Shown here: positions 1 to 6,374 of the stretch, one piece after another
How positions within the stretch are numbered: position 1 is the stretch's first letter
How the letters are laid out: each line of letters begins with the position of its first letter
Assembly: GCA_050292235.1 (NCBI GenBank)
Contig: JBNKLG010000101.1
Span: 1 to 8,502 of the forward strand
Length of the DNA stretch: 8,502 nt
Source: JBNKLG01 sp050292235
GTDB taxonomy: Bacteria > Pseudomonadota > Gammaproteobacteria > Chromatiales > Chromatiaceae
Reading direction: 5' to 3'
Translations under genes and position numbers: made by a program
Notes under the pieces: model-generated
The model's database searches: none
The model's input: only the letters and a program-made list of their open reading frames with translations
Told to the model about the DNA's origin: nothing

Positions 1-1925
1 TGGCGCACCAGGCCGTTGAAGCCGATGGGCGAGGCCGCACCGGTATAGGCCTGGATGTGGGTCACTTCAGGCACCTGTCGCAGGTAGTCACCCAACTCAT
101 TCACCACCCGGGCCGTCTGCTCCAGGCTGGTGCCCTCGTTCATATCGACCACCACCTGAAACTCGGACTTGTTGTCGAAGGGCAGCATCTTAAGGACGAC
201 GTTTTTGCTCACCGCCAGACTCAAGGAGAACCCAATTAACAGGAGGATTCCGCCCAACAGGAACCAACGATTGCGCCGTCCCTTGCGGGCATCGACAAAG
301 GGGTTGATCACCTTGCCAAAGAAACGCTCCAGCCCCGGTGTCGCTGCCTCTTCCCCATGATCGGCATGCTGATGGGCCACCTTATGTAGCCCCTTGTAGG
401 TCAGCCAGGGTGTCACCACAAAGGCCACCACCAGTGAGATCAACATACCCATGGAGGCGTTGATGGGAATGGGACTCATGTATGGCCCCATCAGCCCGGT
501 AACAAAGGCCATGGGCAGCAGGGCAGCGATGACGGTGAAAGTGGCGAGGATGGTCGGGCCACCTACCTCATCCACCGCCTTGGGGATGGCTTCCAGCAGA
601 TTCTTGGCCCCCATGGCCAGATGGCGATGGATGTTCTCTACCACCACAATGGCATCGTCCACCAGAATGCCGATGGAGAAGATCAGGGCGAACAGAGAGA
701 CCCGATTGAGGGTAAAGCCCCAGGCCCAGGAGGCAAAGAGGGTTACCGCCAGGGTCAACACCACCGCACCGCCCACGATCAGCGACTCGCGCCAGCCCAG
801 AGCAAAAAGCACCAGCAGCACCACCGAGAGGGTGGCGAAAATCAGCTTCTTGATCAGCTTCTGCGCCTTGTGATCTGCCGTCTCGCCATAGTTGCGGGTG
901 ATGGTGACCTGAACATGGTCGGGAATGAAAATGCCCTTGAGCTGATCAAACCGCTCGATCACCTTTTCGGCGATCTCCACCGCGTTGGTGCCTGGTTTCT
1001 TGGCGATGGCCAGGGTCACCGCCGGATGAAAGCCGGGGGTCACCTCGTTACTGGCTGGCCCCTTCGCCATCCAGGCAAAGGCCTCGGGCTGATCCGCCTG
1101 ATGCTGGATCTGGGCCACATCCCGTAGGAAGACTGGCTTCTGGCCAAAGACACCGACGACCAGATCACCGATCTCTTCCGGGGTGCTCAACAGCGAACCA
1201 GCCTGGAGCAGCAGCTCCTTGTTATCCCGGGTAATGGTCAGGTTATCCCGGGTCTGATTCCCAGCTTGCAGGGCCAGACGCAGATCCGCCAGATCGATGT
1301 GATAGCCCGCCAGCGCCTGAGGATCCAGCAGCACATGCACCACCCGCTGCGGACTGCCAATGGTGTAGATGTCTCGAGTACCGGGCACCTGCTTCAGCTC
1401 CGCTTCCAAGGCATGGGCAACCTGGCCCAGCTCGAAGGCCCCGACAGAATCCTCGTCACTCCAGAGGGTGGCGGTCACGATGGGTACATCATCGATGCCT
1501 TTGGGCTTGATGATGGGTTGGCCGACCCCCAGATTCTGCGGCAGCCAATCCTGATTGGAGAAGACCTTATTGTAAAGACGCACAATGGCGGCGGTACGAT
1601 CCTCCCCCACCTTGAAGCGCACCGTCAGCACCGCCATGCCAGGCATAGAGGTGGAGTAGACGTGTTTGATGCCTTCGATCTCCGACAGCACCTGCTCCGC
1701 CGGTCTTGCCAATAGATGTTCAATCTCACCTGCGGTGGCACCGGGGAAGGGGATGAAAATATTGGCAAAGGTGACATTGATCTGAGGCTCTTCCTCGCGG
1801 GGTGTGACCATGACCGCAAAGAACCCGAGCAACAGACCCACCAGCGCCAGCAGCGGTGTGATCTCTGTATTGAGAAACCGCCTGGCAACGCTGCCGGAGA
1901 GGCCGAGCCGTGACTCAGTGGTCAT
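1..1925 (-). CDS. RND-family efflux permease, N-terminal 641 codons (cut by window edge)
   Basis: Inner-membrane proton-driven pump subunit of a tripartite efflux complex. The reading frame is open from the ATG at 1925 down to position 3, and family members are usually a little over 1000 residues, so about 60% is present. Residues 22-41 form TM1, followed by the VTPREEEPQI motif typical of this branch of RND pumps. TM4 carries GILVDDAIVVVENI, with the aspartate pair at about 423-424 matching the proton-relay pair of AcrB (D407/D408). TM7 begins near residue 554, and the visible part ends in the second porter half (YTGAASPIGFNGLVR). The start is supported by an AGGGGG ribosome site at 1931-1936, five bases upstream, and by an 11-nt overlap with the adaptor gene, which suggests translational coupling. 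Substrate cannot be told: the 'TPREEEPQ' group includes pumps annotated for drugs and for metals. The family call is very safe; specificity is unknown. Confidence 0.95.
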   Translation of the reverse strand, partial: MTTESRLGLSGSVARRFLNTEITPLLALVGLLLGFFAVMVTPREEEPQINVTFANIFIPFPGATAGEIEHLLARPAEQVLSEIEGIKHVYSTSMPGMAVLTVRFKVGEDRTAAIVRLYNKVFSNQDWLPQNLGVGQPIIKPKGIDDVPIVTATLWSDEDSVGAFELGQVAHALEAELKQVPGTRDIYTIGSPQRVVHVLLDPQALAGYHIDLADLRLALQAGNQTRDNLTITRDNKELLLQAGSLLSTPEEIGDLVVGVFGQKPVFLRDVAQIQHQADQPEAFAWMAKGPASNEVTPGFHPAVTLAIAKKPGTNAVEIAEKVIERFDQLKGIFIPDHVQVTITRNYGETADHKAQKLIKKLIFATLSVVLLVLFALGWRESLIVGGAVVLTLAVTLFASWAWGFTLNRVSLFALIFSIGILVDDAIVVVENIHRHLAMGAKNLLEAIPKAVDEVGGPTILATFTVIAALLPMAFVTGLMGPYMSPIPINASMGMLISLVVAFVVTPWLTYKGLHKVAHQHADHGEEAATPGLERFFGKVINPFVDARKGRRNRWFLLGGILLLIGFSLSLAVSKNVVLKMLPFDNKSEFQVVVDMNEGTSLEQTARVVNELGDYLRQVPEVTHIQAYTGAASPIGFNGLVR

Positions 1926-2955
1926 GACTGCCCCCTGCTGCCTGCTGCTTTAACGCTGCCCCTGCGGCCACGGGATCCAGAATCACCTGCTCTCCTGCCT
2001 CCAAACCGGCCAGAATCACAATCTGTCTCTCAGACAGCCGGCGCCCTGGTCGCACATGACGGAAGCTCAGACGGCCCGCCTTTTCCTGCACATAGACACC
2101 ACTGACCTCACCCCGATAGGCCAAGGCCTGAGCAGGCATGACCAGTTGTTGATCTTTTCCCAGCACAAAACTGGTCTTGACGAACATGCCAGGGAAGATG
2201 CCTCGAATCTCTGGCGGCAATTGGACTCGCACCCGGAAAGTGTTGCTGAGGGGATCGGCAAAAGGAAAGACGGTAATCTTTTTGGCCTCCACAACCTGAC
2301 CACCGGGAAGGATCACTTTCGCTTTCGACTGCTCGCGAACCTCATTGATCATGCTTTGAGGTACCGCCACCAGGGTTCGCAGTTGATCCAGGGAAATACC
2401 CGTCATCAACGCCTTGCCCGGCTGGGCGATCTCGCCCAACTCCACATGGCGCACCGTCACAATGCCACTGTAAGGTGCTCGTACCTGGGTATAGGCCAAT
2501 TGCTCACGGGCCTGGTCCAGGCTGGCCTCAGCTGCCGACTTGCGAGCCTTGGCCATATCCAACCCCGCAATGGCCTGATCCATCTCCGATTGGGAGGCCA
2601 GCTTTTTTCCATACAGCCCCTCCACCCGAGTGTGCTCATCCCGGCGCTTTTTCAAATCAGCCTTGGCCTCTGCCAGGGCCGCTTCAGCCAGTCCCAGCCT
2701 GGCTTTTTGCTCGGTATCCCGCAAACGCACGATCAGGTCGCCCTTTTTGACCACATCATCCACGTCAAACAAGATCTCCTCCACCTGCCCCCCGGTCTGG
2801 GCCGAAATGGTCGTTTGATTGACCGCCTCAATCAGACTGTCGAGTTTGGCCTCACGAAATACCTCGACCTCTTCCACCGAGCCCGTGATCAAAGGTTCCG
2901 CCGCAACGATCAATGGCAAAAAAAGCAGAGACAAGAAACTGAATGATTTCATCAT
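1915..2955 (-). CDS. RND efflux periplasmic adaptor (membrane fusion protein)
   Basis: Periplasmic adaptor that bridges an RND permease and an outer-membrane channel; about 346 residues from the chosen start. Residues 1-19 are a signal peptide (MMKSFSF, then a leucine-rich core, VAA before E20). Residues about 48-78 form the first lipoyl half (ISAQTGGQVEEI, then KKGDLIVRL). An alanine/lysine/glutamate-rich alpha-hairpin follows to about 155, then the second lipoyl half (TQVRAPYSGIVTVR, LGEIAQPGK), beta-barrel and membrane-proximal domains. The protein ends GGSHDH. The frame is open upstream to an ATG at 3063, but that start and the one at 3006 lie upstream of or inside the promoter at 3005-3033 and would bury the signal peptide, so I reject them. 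Either ATG of the pair at 2955/2952 is possible; a weak GAG lies seven bases before 2955. The permease gene follows with an 11-nt overlap. Confidence 0.93.
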   Translation of the reverse strand: MMKSFSFLSLLFLPLIVAAEPLITGSVEEVEVFREAKLDSLIEAVNQTTISAQTGGQVEEILFDVDDVVKKGDLIVRLRDTEQKARLGLAEAALAEAKADLKKRRDEHTRVEGLYGKKLASQSEMDQAIAGLDMAKARKSAAEASLDQAREQLAYTQVRAPYSGIVTVRHVELGEIAQPGKALMTGISLDQLRTLVAVPQSMINEVREQSKAKVILPGGQVVEAKKITVFPFADPLSNTFRVRVQLPPEIRGIFPGMFVKTSFVLGKDQQLVMPAQALAYRGEVSGVYVQEKAGRLSFRHVRPGRRLSERQIVILAGLEAGEQVILDPVAAGAALKQQAAGGSHDH

Positions 2956-3004
2956 GGTGATTCTCAACAAGTCTGAAGTCGGCCTGGACCGATAGATGTC
3001 GGAC

Positions 3005-3033
3005 ATTATATTAGAGTTTTCTAATTTAATCAC
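3005..3033 (-). promoter_or_regulatory. Sigma70-type promoter of the efflux operon
   Basis: Reading the minus strand, a perfect TATAAT (-10) lies at 3010-3005. Exactly 17 bases upstream is GTGATT at 3033-3028, which keeps the TGA core of a -35 box. Transcription would begin near 2998, giving a leader of about 43 nt to the adaptor ATG at 2955. This fixes the adaptor start downstream of both in-frame upstream ATGs. The spacer contains a perfect inverted repeat, annotated separately, so repression by steric block is the simplest reading. The promoter is inferred from sequence alone. Confidence 0.7.
3010..3025. promoter_or_regulatory. Inverted-repeat operator candidate inside the efflux promoter
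   Basis: ATTAGA and TCTAAT form perfect 6-base arms around a 4-base centre (16 bp in all). The element fills most of the -35/-10 spacer and shares its last base with the -10 box. A site in this position is typical of dimeric winged-helix or TetR-like repressors. No regulator gene lies in this window, so the binding protein is unknown. The AT-rich setting raises the chance of a fortuitous repeat, but the placement argues for function. Confidence 0.55.
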
Positions 3034-3073
3034 GAATCCCTGTTTATTCTGAGGGTTAAGCACAGCTTAGTCT

Positions 3074-3838
3074 TTATTGCGAGTCGTGGCTCTTGGAATT
3101 CAACCCCTGCCCCGGCACCGTCATCAAAGGCCGCATGGCACTCAGCAGGCTGGGGAACAACAGCTCATTTTGTCGCTCTTCTTGTGCCAAAAGCTGCTTC
3201 ATATGGTCACGTTGGGTGGGAGCGCTGAAACAAGCCGGGCAGGAATCCAGCACCACCGGCAGCTCAGCCGCCTGGGCATAGGCCGCCGTCTGGGTCTCAC
3301 GCACGTAGACCAGGGGTCGGATGATGCGAACATCGCCTTCATTATTCCGGTAATGGGCCTTCATGGTGCGTAACTGGCCGCCGTGGAAAATAGACATCAT
3401 CAGACTCTCTGCCAGGTCATCCAAATGCTGCCCCAAAGCCAGCACGTTGTAGCCATGTCGACGGCAGGCGTTGTACATGATGCCGCGTTTCATCCGCGAG
3501 CAATAGGCGCAGAAGGAGTCGCCATCCATATGCTCTTTGGCCTGATCCATGATGGGCTGCTGCTCGTAGTGCCAAGTCAGGCCCAGGCTATCGTAATAGT
3601 CCTTCAACGGCTGCGGATCAAAGCCCTCCACCTCGGGGTCTACCGTCAACGCCGCCAACTCGAACTTGACCGGCGCATAACGCTGAAGGTGCTGCAACAC
3701 AGCCAACAACGAGAGCGAATCCTTGCCCCCGGATACGCCGAGCAGGATGCGATCTCCCTCCTGGATCATCTGAAAATCGGCGATGGCGCGACCGATCTTC
3801 CGCAGCAGTTTTTTGGGTGGCTTGATCATCCCGTGCAT
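3074..3838 (-). CDS. ttcA: tRNA 2-thiocytidine biosynthesis protein TtcA (PP-loop family)
   Basis: Cytoplasmic ATP-dependent enzyme that thiolates cytidine 32 of certain tRNAs. It is 254 residues, shorter than the roughly 310 of E. coli TtcA. The PP-loop SGGKDS is at residues 36-41. A first cysteine pair C110-x-x-C113 (FCAYCSRMKRG) and a second pair C200-x-x-C203 (SCPACFSAP) supply the residues used by the family to hold an Fe-S cluster. LGQHLDDLAES at 135-145 is the conserved central block. The ATG at 3838 has no visible ribosome site; the next ATG is at 3829 and would cost three residues. No other start codon exists before an in-frame stop at 3866. The gene is divergent from the antitoxin with a 110-bp gap. 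A paralogous PP-loop thiolase of the TtcA/TtuA group is the alternative. Confidence 0.88.
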   Translation of the reverse strand: MHGMIKPPKKLLRKIGRAIADFQMIQEGDRILLGVSGGKDSLSLLAVLQHLQRYAPVKFELAALTVDPEVEGFDPQPLKDYYDSLGLTWHYEQQPIMDQAKEHMDGDSFCAYCSRMKRGIMYNACRRHGYNVLALGQHLDDLAESLMMSIFHGGQLRTMKAHYRNNEGDVRIIRPLVYVRETQTAAYAQAAELPVVLDSCPACFSAPTQRDHMKQLLAQEERQNELLFPSLLSAMRPLMTVPGQGLNSKSHDSQ

Positions 3839-3908
3839 TATAGGCCAGTGATGCTGCCAAAGCCCTCAGACTCAGCAAAGCCATTGAAACTGCACTTTCT
3901 GGCCATTT

Positions 3909-3926
3909 TGGCTAGAATAATAGCCA
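3909..3926. promoter_or_regulatory. Inverted repeat upstream of the toxin-antitoxin pair, likely autoregulatory operator
   Basis: TGGCTA and TAGCCA form perfect 6-base arms separated by GAATAA. The repeat overlaps a -10-like TAGAAT at 3913-3918 and lies 22 bases before the antitoxin ATG. Phd/YefM antitoxins usually bind palindromes over their own promoter, so autoregulation is expected. I could not find a well-spaced -35 box (TTGAAA at 3884-3889 is too far away), so the exact promoter is not fixed. On the other strand the same stretch reads TATTAT and could also serve ttcA. Confidence 0.45.
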
Positions 3927-3948
3927 TAATTCTGATGGAGTCATCGTC

Positions 3949-4233
3949 ATGAGTGACGCAGCCATTTCCACCCTCAAAAATCAGTTGCCCGAGTGGGTTC
4001 ATAAAGCAGAACAGGGCGAAGACATCCAGATCACCCGTCACGGCAAACCAGTAGCAGTCATGGTATCTCTGGAGCGTTACAACCGGGCATTTGGACGGGA
4101 GAACGTGGTCTTTGGTGCTTATCAACGTTGGCGGCTCAAATACCCTGATGCTGCGGGCTTCACCAACGAAGAGCAGGACGCCTTGTATCAACGTACCCGC
4201 GCCGTCCATGAATCCCGTTCAAGCTGGGATTAA
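3949..4233 (+). CDS. Phd/YefM-family antitoxin
   Basis: A 94-residue antitoxin that should bind DNA through its N-terminal half and neutralise the adjacent PIN toxin through its C-terminal half. Residues about 4-50 show the family pattern: AAISTLKNQLPEWVHKAEQG, then EDIQITRHGKPVAVMVSLERY, which is the beta-hairpin core of the Phd/YefM fold. The rest (FTNEEQDALYQRTRAVHESR) is charged and probably helical or disordered until it binds toxin. The ATG at 3949 has GGAG at 3937-3940, eight bases upstream. The toxin gene starts three bases after this stop codon, as expected for a two-gene operon. This is a Phd-type antitoxin with a VapC-type toxin rather than the AbrB-type VapB. Confidence 0.92.
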   Translation: MSDAAISTLKNQLPEWVHKAEQGEDIQITRHGKPVAVMVSLERYNRAFGRENVVFGAYQRWRLKYPDAAGFTNEEQDALYQRTRAVHESRSSWD

Positions 4234-4236
4234 GTC

Positions 4237-4653
4237 ATGCGATATTTGCTCGACACCAACATTCTGTCAGAACCGATCAAACCCAGACCGGATGCGAATG
4301 TGATCAGGCGTCTGGAGCTGGACGGAATTTTGTCCTGTACATCAGCAACAGCCTGGCACGAGTTATGGCACGGTATTCACCTGATGAACGAAGGCAGGCG
4401 CAAGCATGAGCTGGCCGATTATCTGCGCATGCTATCGGAAGACGGGCTCTGCATCCTGCCATTTTGCCGTGATGCAGCCGAATGGCTGGCGGAAGAGCGG
4501 GTACGTCTGAAACAGGCTGGTTTGACGCCTGCCAAATACGATGCCGAGGTTGCAGCGGTTGCCGTCGTCAACCACCTCACCATCGTGACCCGCAGTGTGG
4601 ATGACTTTGCTCTCTTTGCTGGAGTCAGGGTTGAGAACTGGTTTGATGTTTAG
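4237..4653 (+). CDS. vapC: VapC-family PIN-domain ribonuclease toxin
   Basis: A 138-residue PIN-domain toxin, predicted to be a Mg-dependent endoribonuclease. Characteristic acidic residues are in place: D6 in MRYLLDTNILSE, E42 in WHELWHG, D102 in PAKYDAEVAAVAV, and D122/D123 in TRSVDDFALF. The usual TRN of the last motif reads TRS here. The length is normal for VapC/FitB proteins, and the active-site set looks intact, so the toxin is probably functional. It begins three bases after the antitoxin stop, with GGGA in the antitoxin's last codons as a likely ribosome site. Its final 29 bases overlap the 3' end of the convergent gene at 4625-5176, and no terminator is visible between the two. Confidence 0.93.
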   Translation: MRYLLDTNILSEPIKPRPDANVIRRLELDGILSCTSATAWHELWHGIHLMNEGRRKHELADYLRMLSEDGLCILPFCRDAAEWLAEERVRLKQAGLTPAKYDAEVAAVAVVNHLTIVTRSVDDFALFAGVRVENWFDV

Positions 4654-5176
4654 GCCGGTTGAGTCTTGGTGAGGCAGGGTTTTGTGTGCTTCTTATTCTG
4701 ATCTCTGTTGACAATGTAAATCCTGCCAGGTGATCAAGTAGTTTATCTTTACCATCACACGATCTGACTTCGACTTGGCGCGCATCCATAAAGTTTGGAG
4801 ATTTCATGAAGAATGATTTTTCTATACCCCGCATAAAAGCACTTATTCTTGCAGAGCCATGAAACACGCCCTTGATGATAAGAATATTTTTGTCTTTATT
4901 ATATGTAATACCCTGAATAAAAAGCCCTTCAGGGACTGCATCCAATATACTTCTTATCAATTGCTTTTTTAAATTCGTTTTTGGATATGAAAAAATAAAA
5001 TCATCTTCTTCTCGCTTATTTAGATGTCTAGAATAGACTTTTTCGTGCCCAAAGCGTAATACATCCTGATAATCATTAACGTATTCAAAGGGGGCACACA
5101 AAACCTCAGTGGCATTCACCGAAGAGCAAGTTACAAATAGAATGATAGTGCTTGTGACAAGTCTTGCAATAGACAT
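4625..5176 (-). CDS. Exported protein with a PilN-like C-terminal domain, function unknown
   Basis: A 183-residue protein. Residues 1-22 look like a signal peptide (MSIARLVTSTIILF core, VNA before T23), so it is probably periplasmic or membrane-anchored. Residues about 69-160 resemble the periplasmic part of type IV pilus PilN: LIRSILDAVPEGLFIQGI, then IIKGVFHGSARISAFMRGIEKS, ending GFTLSTEI. PilN's N-terminal cytoplasmic INLLPWR-type motif is absent. C27 and C140 could form a disulfide. I chose the ATG at 5176 because AAGGGA lies eight bases upstream and it exposes the signal peptide; in-frame ATGs at 5239 and 5206 would add a charged extension. The DNA is much more AT-rich than its neighbours (17 G+C of 60 at 4861-4920). 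No other pilus gene is nearby. The last residues are encoded opposite the vapC end. The PilN resemblance is from pattern memory and needs a profile search. Confidence 0.72.
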   Translation of the reverse strand: MSIARLVTSTIILFVTCSSVNATEVLCAPFEYVNDYQDVLRFGHEKVYSRHLNKREEDDFIFSYPKTNLKKQLIRSILDAVPEGLFIQGITYNKDKNILIIKGVFHGSARISAFMRGIEKSFFMKSPNFMDARQVEVRSCDGKDKLLDHLAGFTLSTEIRIRSTQNPASPRLNRPKHQTSSQP

Positions 5177-5311
5177 AGGTATATTCCCTTTCCAGACTAG
5201 AGCCATAGTGCGCGATGAGTGTCTTTTTGCGAAGCGCATTAATCACGAAGAACCTGTAGGAGGCCAGCCACTGCTGTCCCACTTACGCGAACCTCAATAA
5301 TAAAGTTTGTA

Positions 5312-5337
5312 GGGTGGATAAGTGCAACGCATCCACC
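5312..5337. repeat. REP-like hairpin repeat
   Basis: GGTGGAT (5313-5319) and ATCCACC (5331-5337) are perfect 7-base arms around an 11-base centre. The surrounding 'GTAGGGTGGATAAG...GCATCCACC' form resembles a dispersed intergenic element that I recall from many proteobacterial genomes. It sits in the gap between the cysteine-cluster gene and the PilN-like gene. There is no T-run on either side, so it is not an obvious terminator. Copy number in the genome cannot be judged from here. Confidence 0.55.
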
Positions 5338-5343
5338 AAGGCC

Positions 5344-5368
5344 AAAAAGCCCTCGGGCTGAGCGAGGC
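5344..5368 (-). terminator. Probable weak rho-independent terminator after the cysteine-cluster gene
   Basis: On the minus strand, a hairpin (CCTCG ... CGAGG, or alternatively AGCCCGAGGGCT) is followed by TTTTT at 5348-5344. It begins eight bases after the stop codon of the gene at 5376-6269. The stem is only about five base pairs, so efficiency is doubtful, but position, polarity and T-run agree with a terminator. Confidence 0.5.
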
Positions 5369-5375
5369 CAAACCC

Positions 5376-6269
5376 TCAAGACCCAATCTCCCGCATCAGC
5401 GCCTCGGTCTTCTGCTCGGCCAGGGCAATCTCCATCTGCCGCCGCTGCTCCCAGATCTCTTTGCGCTCTTCCAGACGCTTCTCCCAGGCACCTTCCTGCT
5501 CATCGATGGTCTTCTCACCGAACAGCACCTGACGCAGGAAGGCCATGGAGAATTTGAGAGCAAACTCATCGTCTTTGGCCAGCTGGTCATAGAATTCATC
5601 TGACAAGGCATAGGAGGCACGGAAGGCATCGCTGGCGACAAACTGGCGGAAGCGGTCGATGTCGTAGCAGGCCATGAAGAAGAGTTGCAGACTGGTGTCG
5701 GAGGGACGACCGATTGCAGGGCCAGCGGATTTCTTCTTCAAAATAAGCTGATAGAAATCGCGGTTGATTTCGTCGTATTCAACCACGCCCTGATCCTTGC
5801 GATAGTCATCGATGTTCAGCTCCTGATCCTCTTCGTGACCCTTGCAGTGCTCCTCTTTGATCAGGCTGAAGGCCTGCTTGTCGGTGGCTTCATCGCTGGG
5901 TTTCATGGCCAGCATGGCGACCGGGTAGTAGCGGCAGGCGGTGGGGCGATTTTCGTAGACGGAGCAACCCTCGCCTTCGACCATGAGCAGGCAGGCGCCC
6001 TCATCGTTGGTGCGCATCTTGATGCCGGGGACACCGTGATTATCCATCTGGAAGGGCACGGTGTGGTTTTTCAGCACCTCGCCAGATCCCACGCCGAGGT
6101 GACGTTTGAGGCGGATGATGTCGTAGGGAGTCAGGGTGATGTCGGCCTGCTTGCAGCAGGCATTGAAACAGCTCACGCCCTTGTGGCAACGAAAACGGAT
6201 CTTGTCATCGTCTTTCAGCAGGGCGGGAATCACGTCGCTCTTGAAGGGGATATCGAAGGAATCGGTCAT
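5376..6269 (-). CDS. YkgJ-family cysteine-cluster protein
   Basis: A 297-residue protein of the YkgJ / zinc- or iron-chelating CxxCxxCC family (the family that also includes the flagellin methylase FliB). Its N-terminal half holds the cluster: C28, C34, C38 and C39 (FRCHKGVSCFNACCKQ), then C93, C102 and C112 (GACLLMVEGEGCSVYENRP then TACRYYPV), and C142 (EEHCKGH). This is the expected set of metal or Fe-S ligands. The C-terminal half has no cysteine cluster, and its last 60 residues are strongly charged and probably coiled (EKRLEERKEIWEQRRQ). No signal peptide or membrane segment is seen, so it should be cytoplasmic. AGGTAG at 6276-6281 supports the ATG at 6269. It lies 105 bp downstream of aprA, but a strong terminator intervenes. 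The biochemical role is unknown; a metal-binding or redox protein is the most that can be said. Confidence 0.88.
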   Translation of the reverse strand: MTDSFDIPFKSDVIPALLKDDDKIRFRCHKGVSCFNACCKQADITLTPYDIIRLKRHLGVGSGEVLKNHTVPFQMDNHGVPGIKMRTNDEGACLLMVEGEGCSVYENRPTACRYYPVAMLAMKPSDEATDKQAFSLIKEEHCKGHEEDQELNIDDYRKDQGVVEYDEINRDFYQLILKKKSAGPAIGRPSDTSLQLFFMACYDIDRFRQFVASDAFRASYALSDEFYDQLAKDDEFALKFSMAFLRQVLFGEKTIDEQEGAWEKRLEERKEIWEQRRQMEIALAEQKTEALMREIGS

Positions 6270-6318
6270 GTCGGTCTACCTGGGGCGAGAACTTAAAAAT
6301 TTGAATCGGTTAGAAACG

Positions 6319-6350
6319 AAAAAGTCCGGGCACCTTGCGGCACCCGGACT
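6319..6350 (-). terminator. Strong rho-independent terminator of the apr operon
   Basis: Read on the minus strand, AGUCCGGGUGCC and GGUGCCCGGACU pair over 12 base pairs (two are G-U pairs) around a GCAA tetraloop at 6338-6335, followed directly by a U-run (6323-6319). GCAA is a GNRA loop, which stabilises hairpins. The two wobble pairs become A-C mismatches in the plus-strand transcript, so the structure is built for minus-strand transcription. It starts 25 bases after the aprA stop codon. Confidence 0.93.
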
Positions 6351-6374
6351 CTCCACTTTACCTCTTAATGAGGA

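Noticed and set aside
1221..1253. Direct repeat GTTATCCCGGGT at 1221-1232 and 1242-1253
   Set aside because: The spacing is 21 bases, in frame, and it simply encodes TRDN twice within the permease; no sign of a mobile or regulatory repeat.
2056..2946. A 296-codon plus-strand frame opposite the adaptor gene
   Set aside because: The adaptor on the minus strand has a signal peptide, lipoyl halves and a coupled permease; the opposite frame is a shadow.
2956..3063. Longer adaptor protein starting at 3063 or 3006
   Set aside because: The extra residues are not conserved-looking, would bury the signal peptide, and are encoded upstream of or inside the promoter.
3057..3069. TAAGC-ACA-GCTTA palindrome just after ttcA as a terminator
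   Set aside because: The stem is five base pairs with no T-run on the minus strand; I cannot support termination there.
5190..5260. Promoter for the PilN-like gene (TTCGCA, 17-bp gap, CACTAT on the minus strand)
   Set aside because: Both boxes match the consensus poorly; not enough to annotate.
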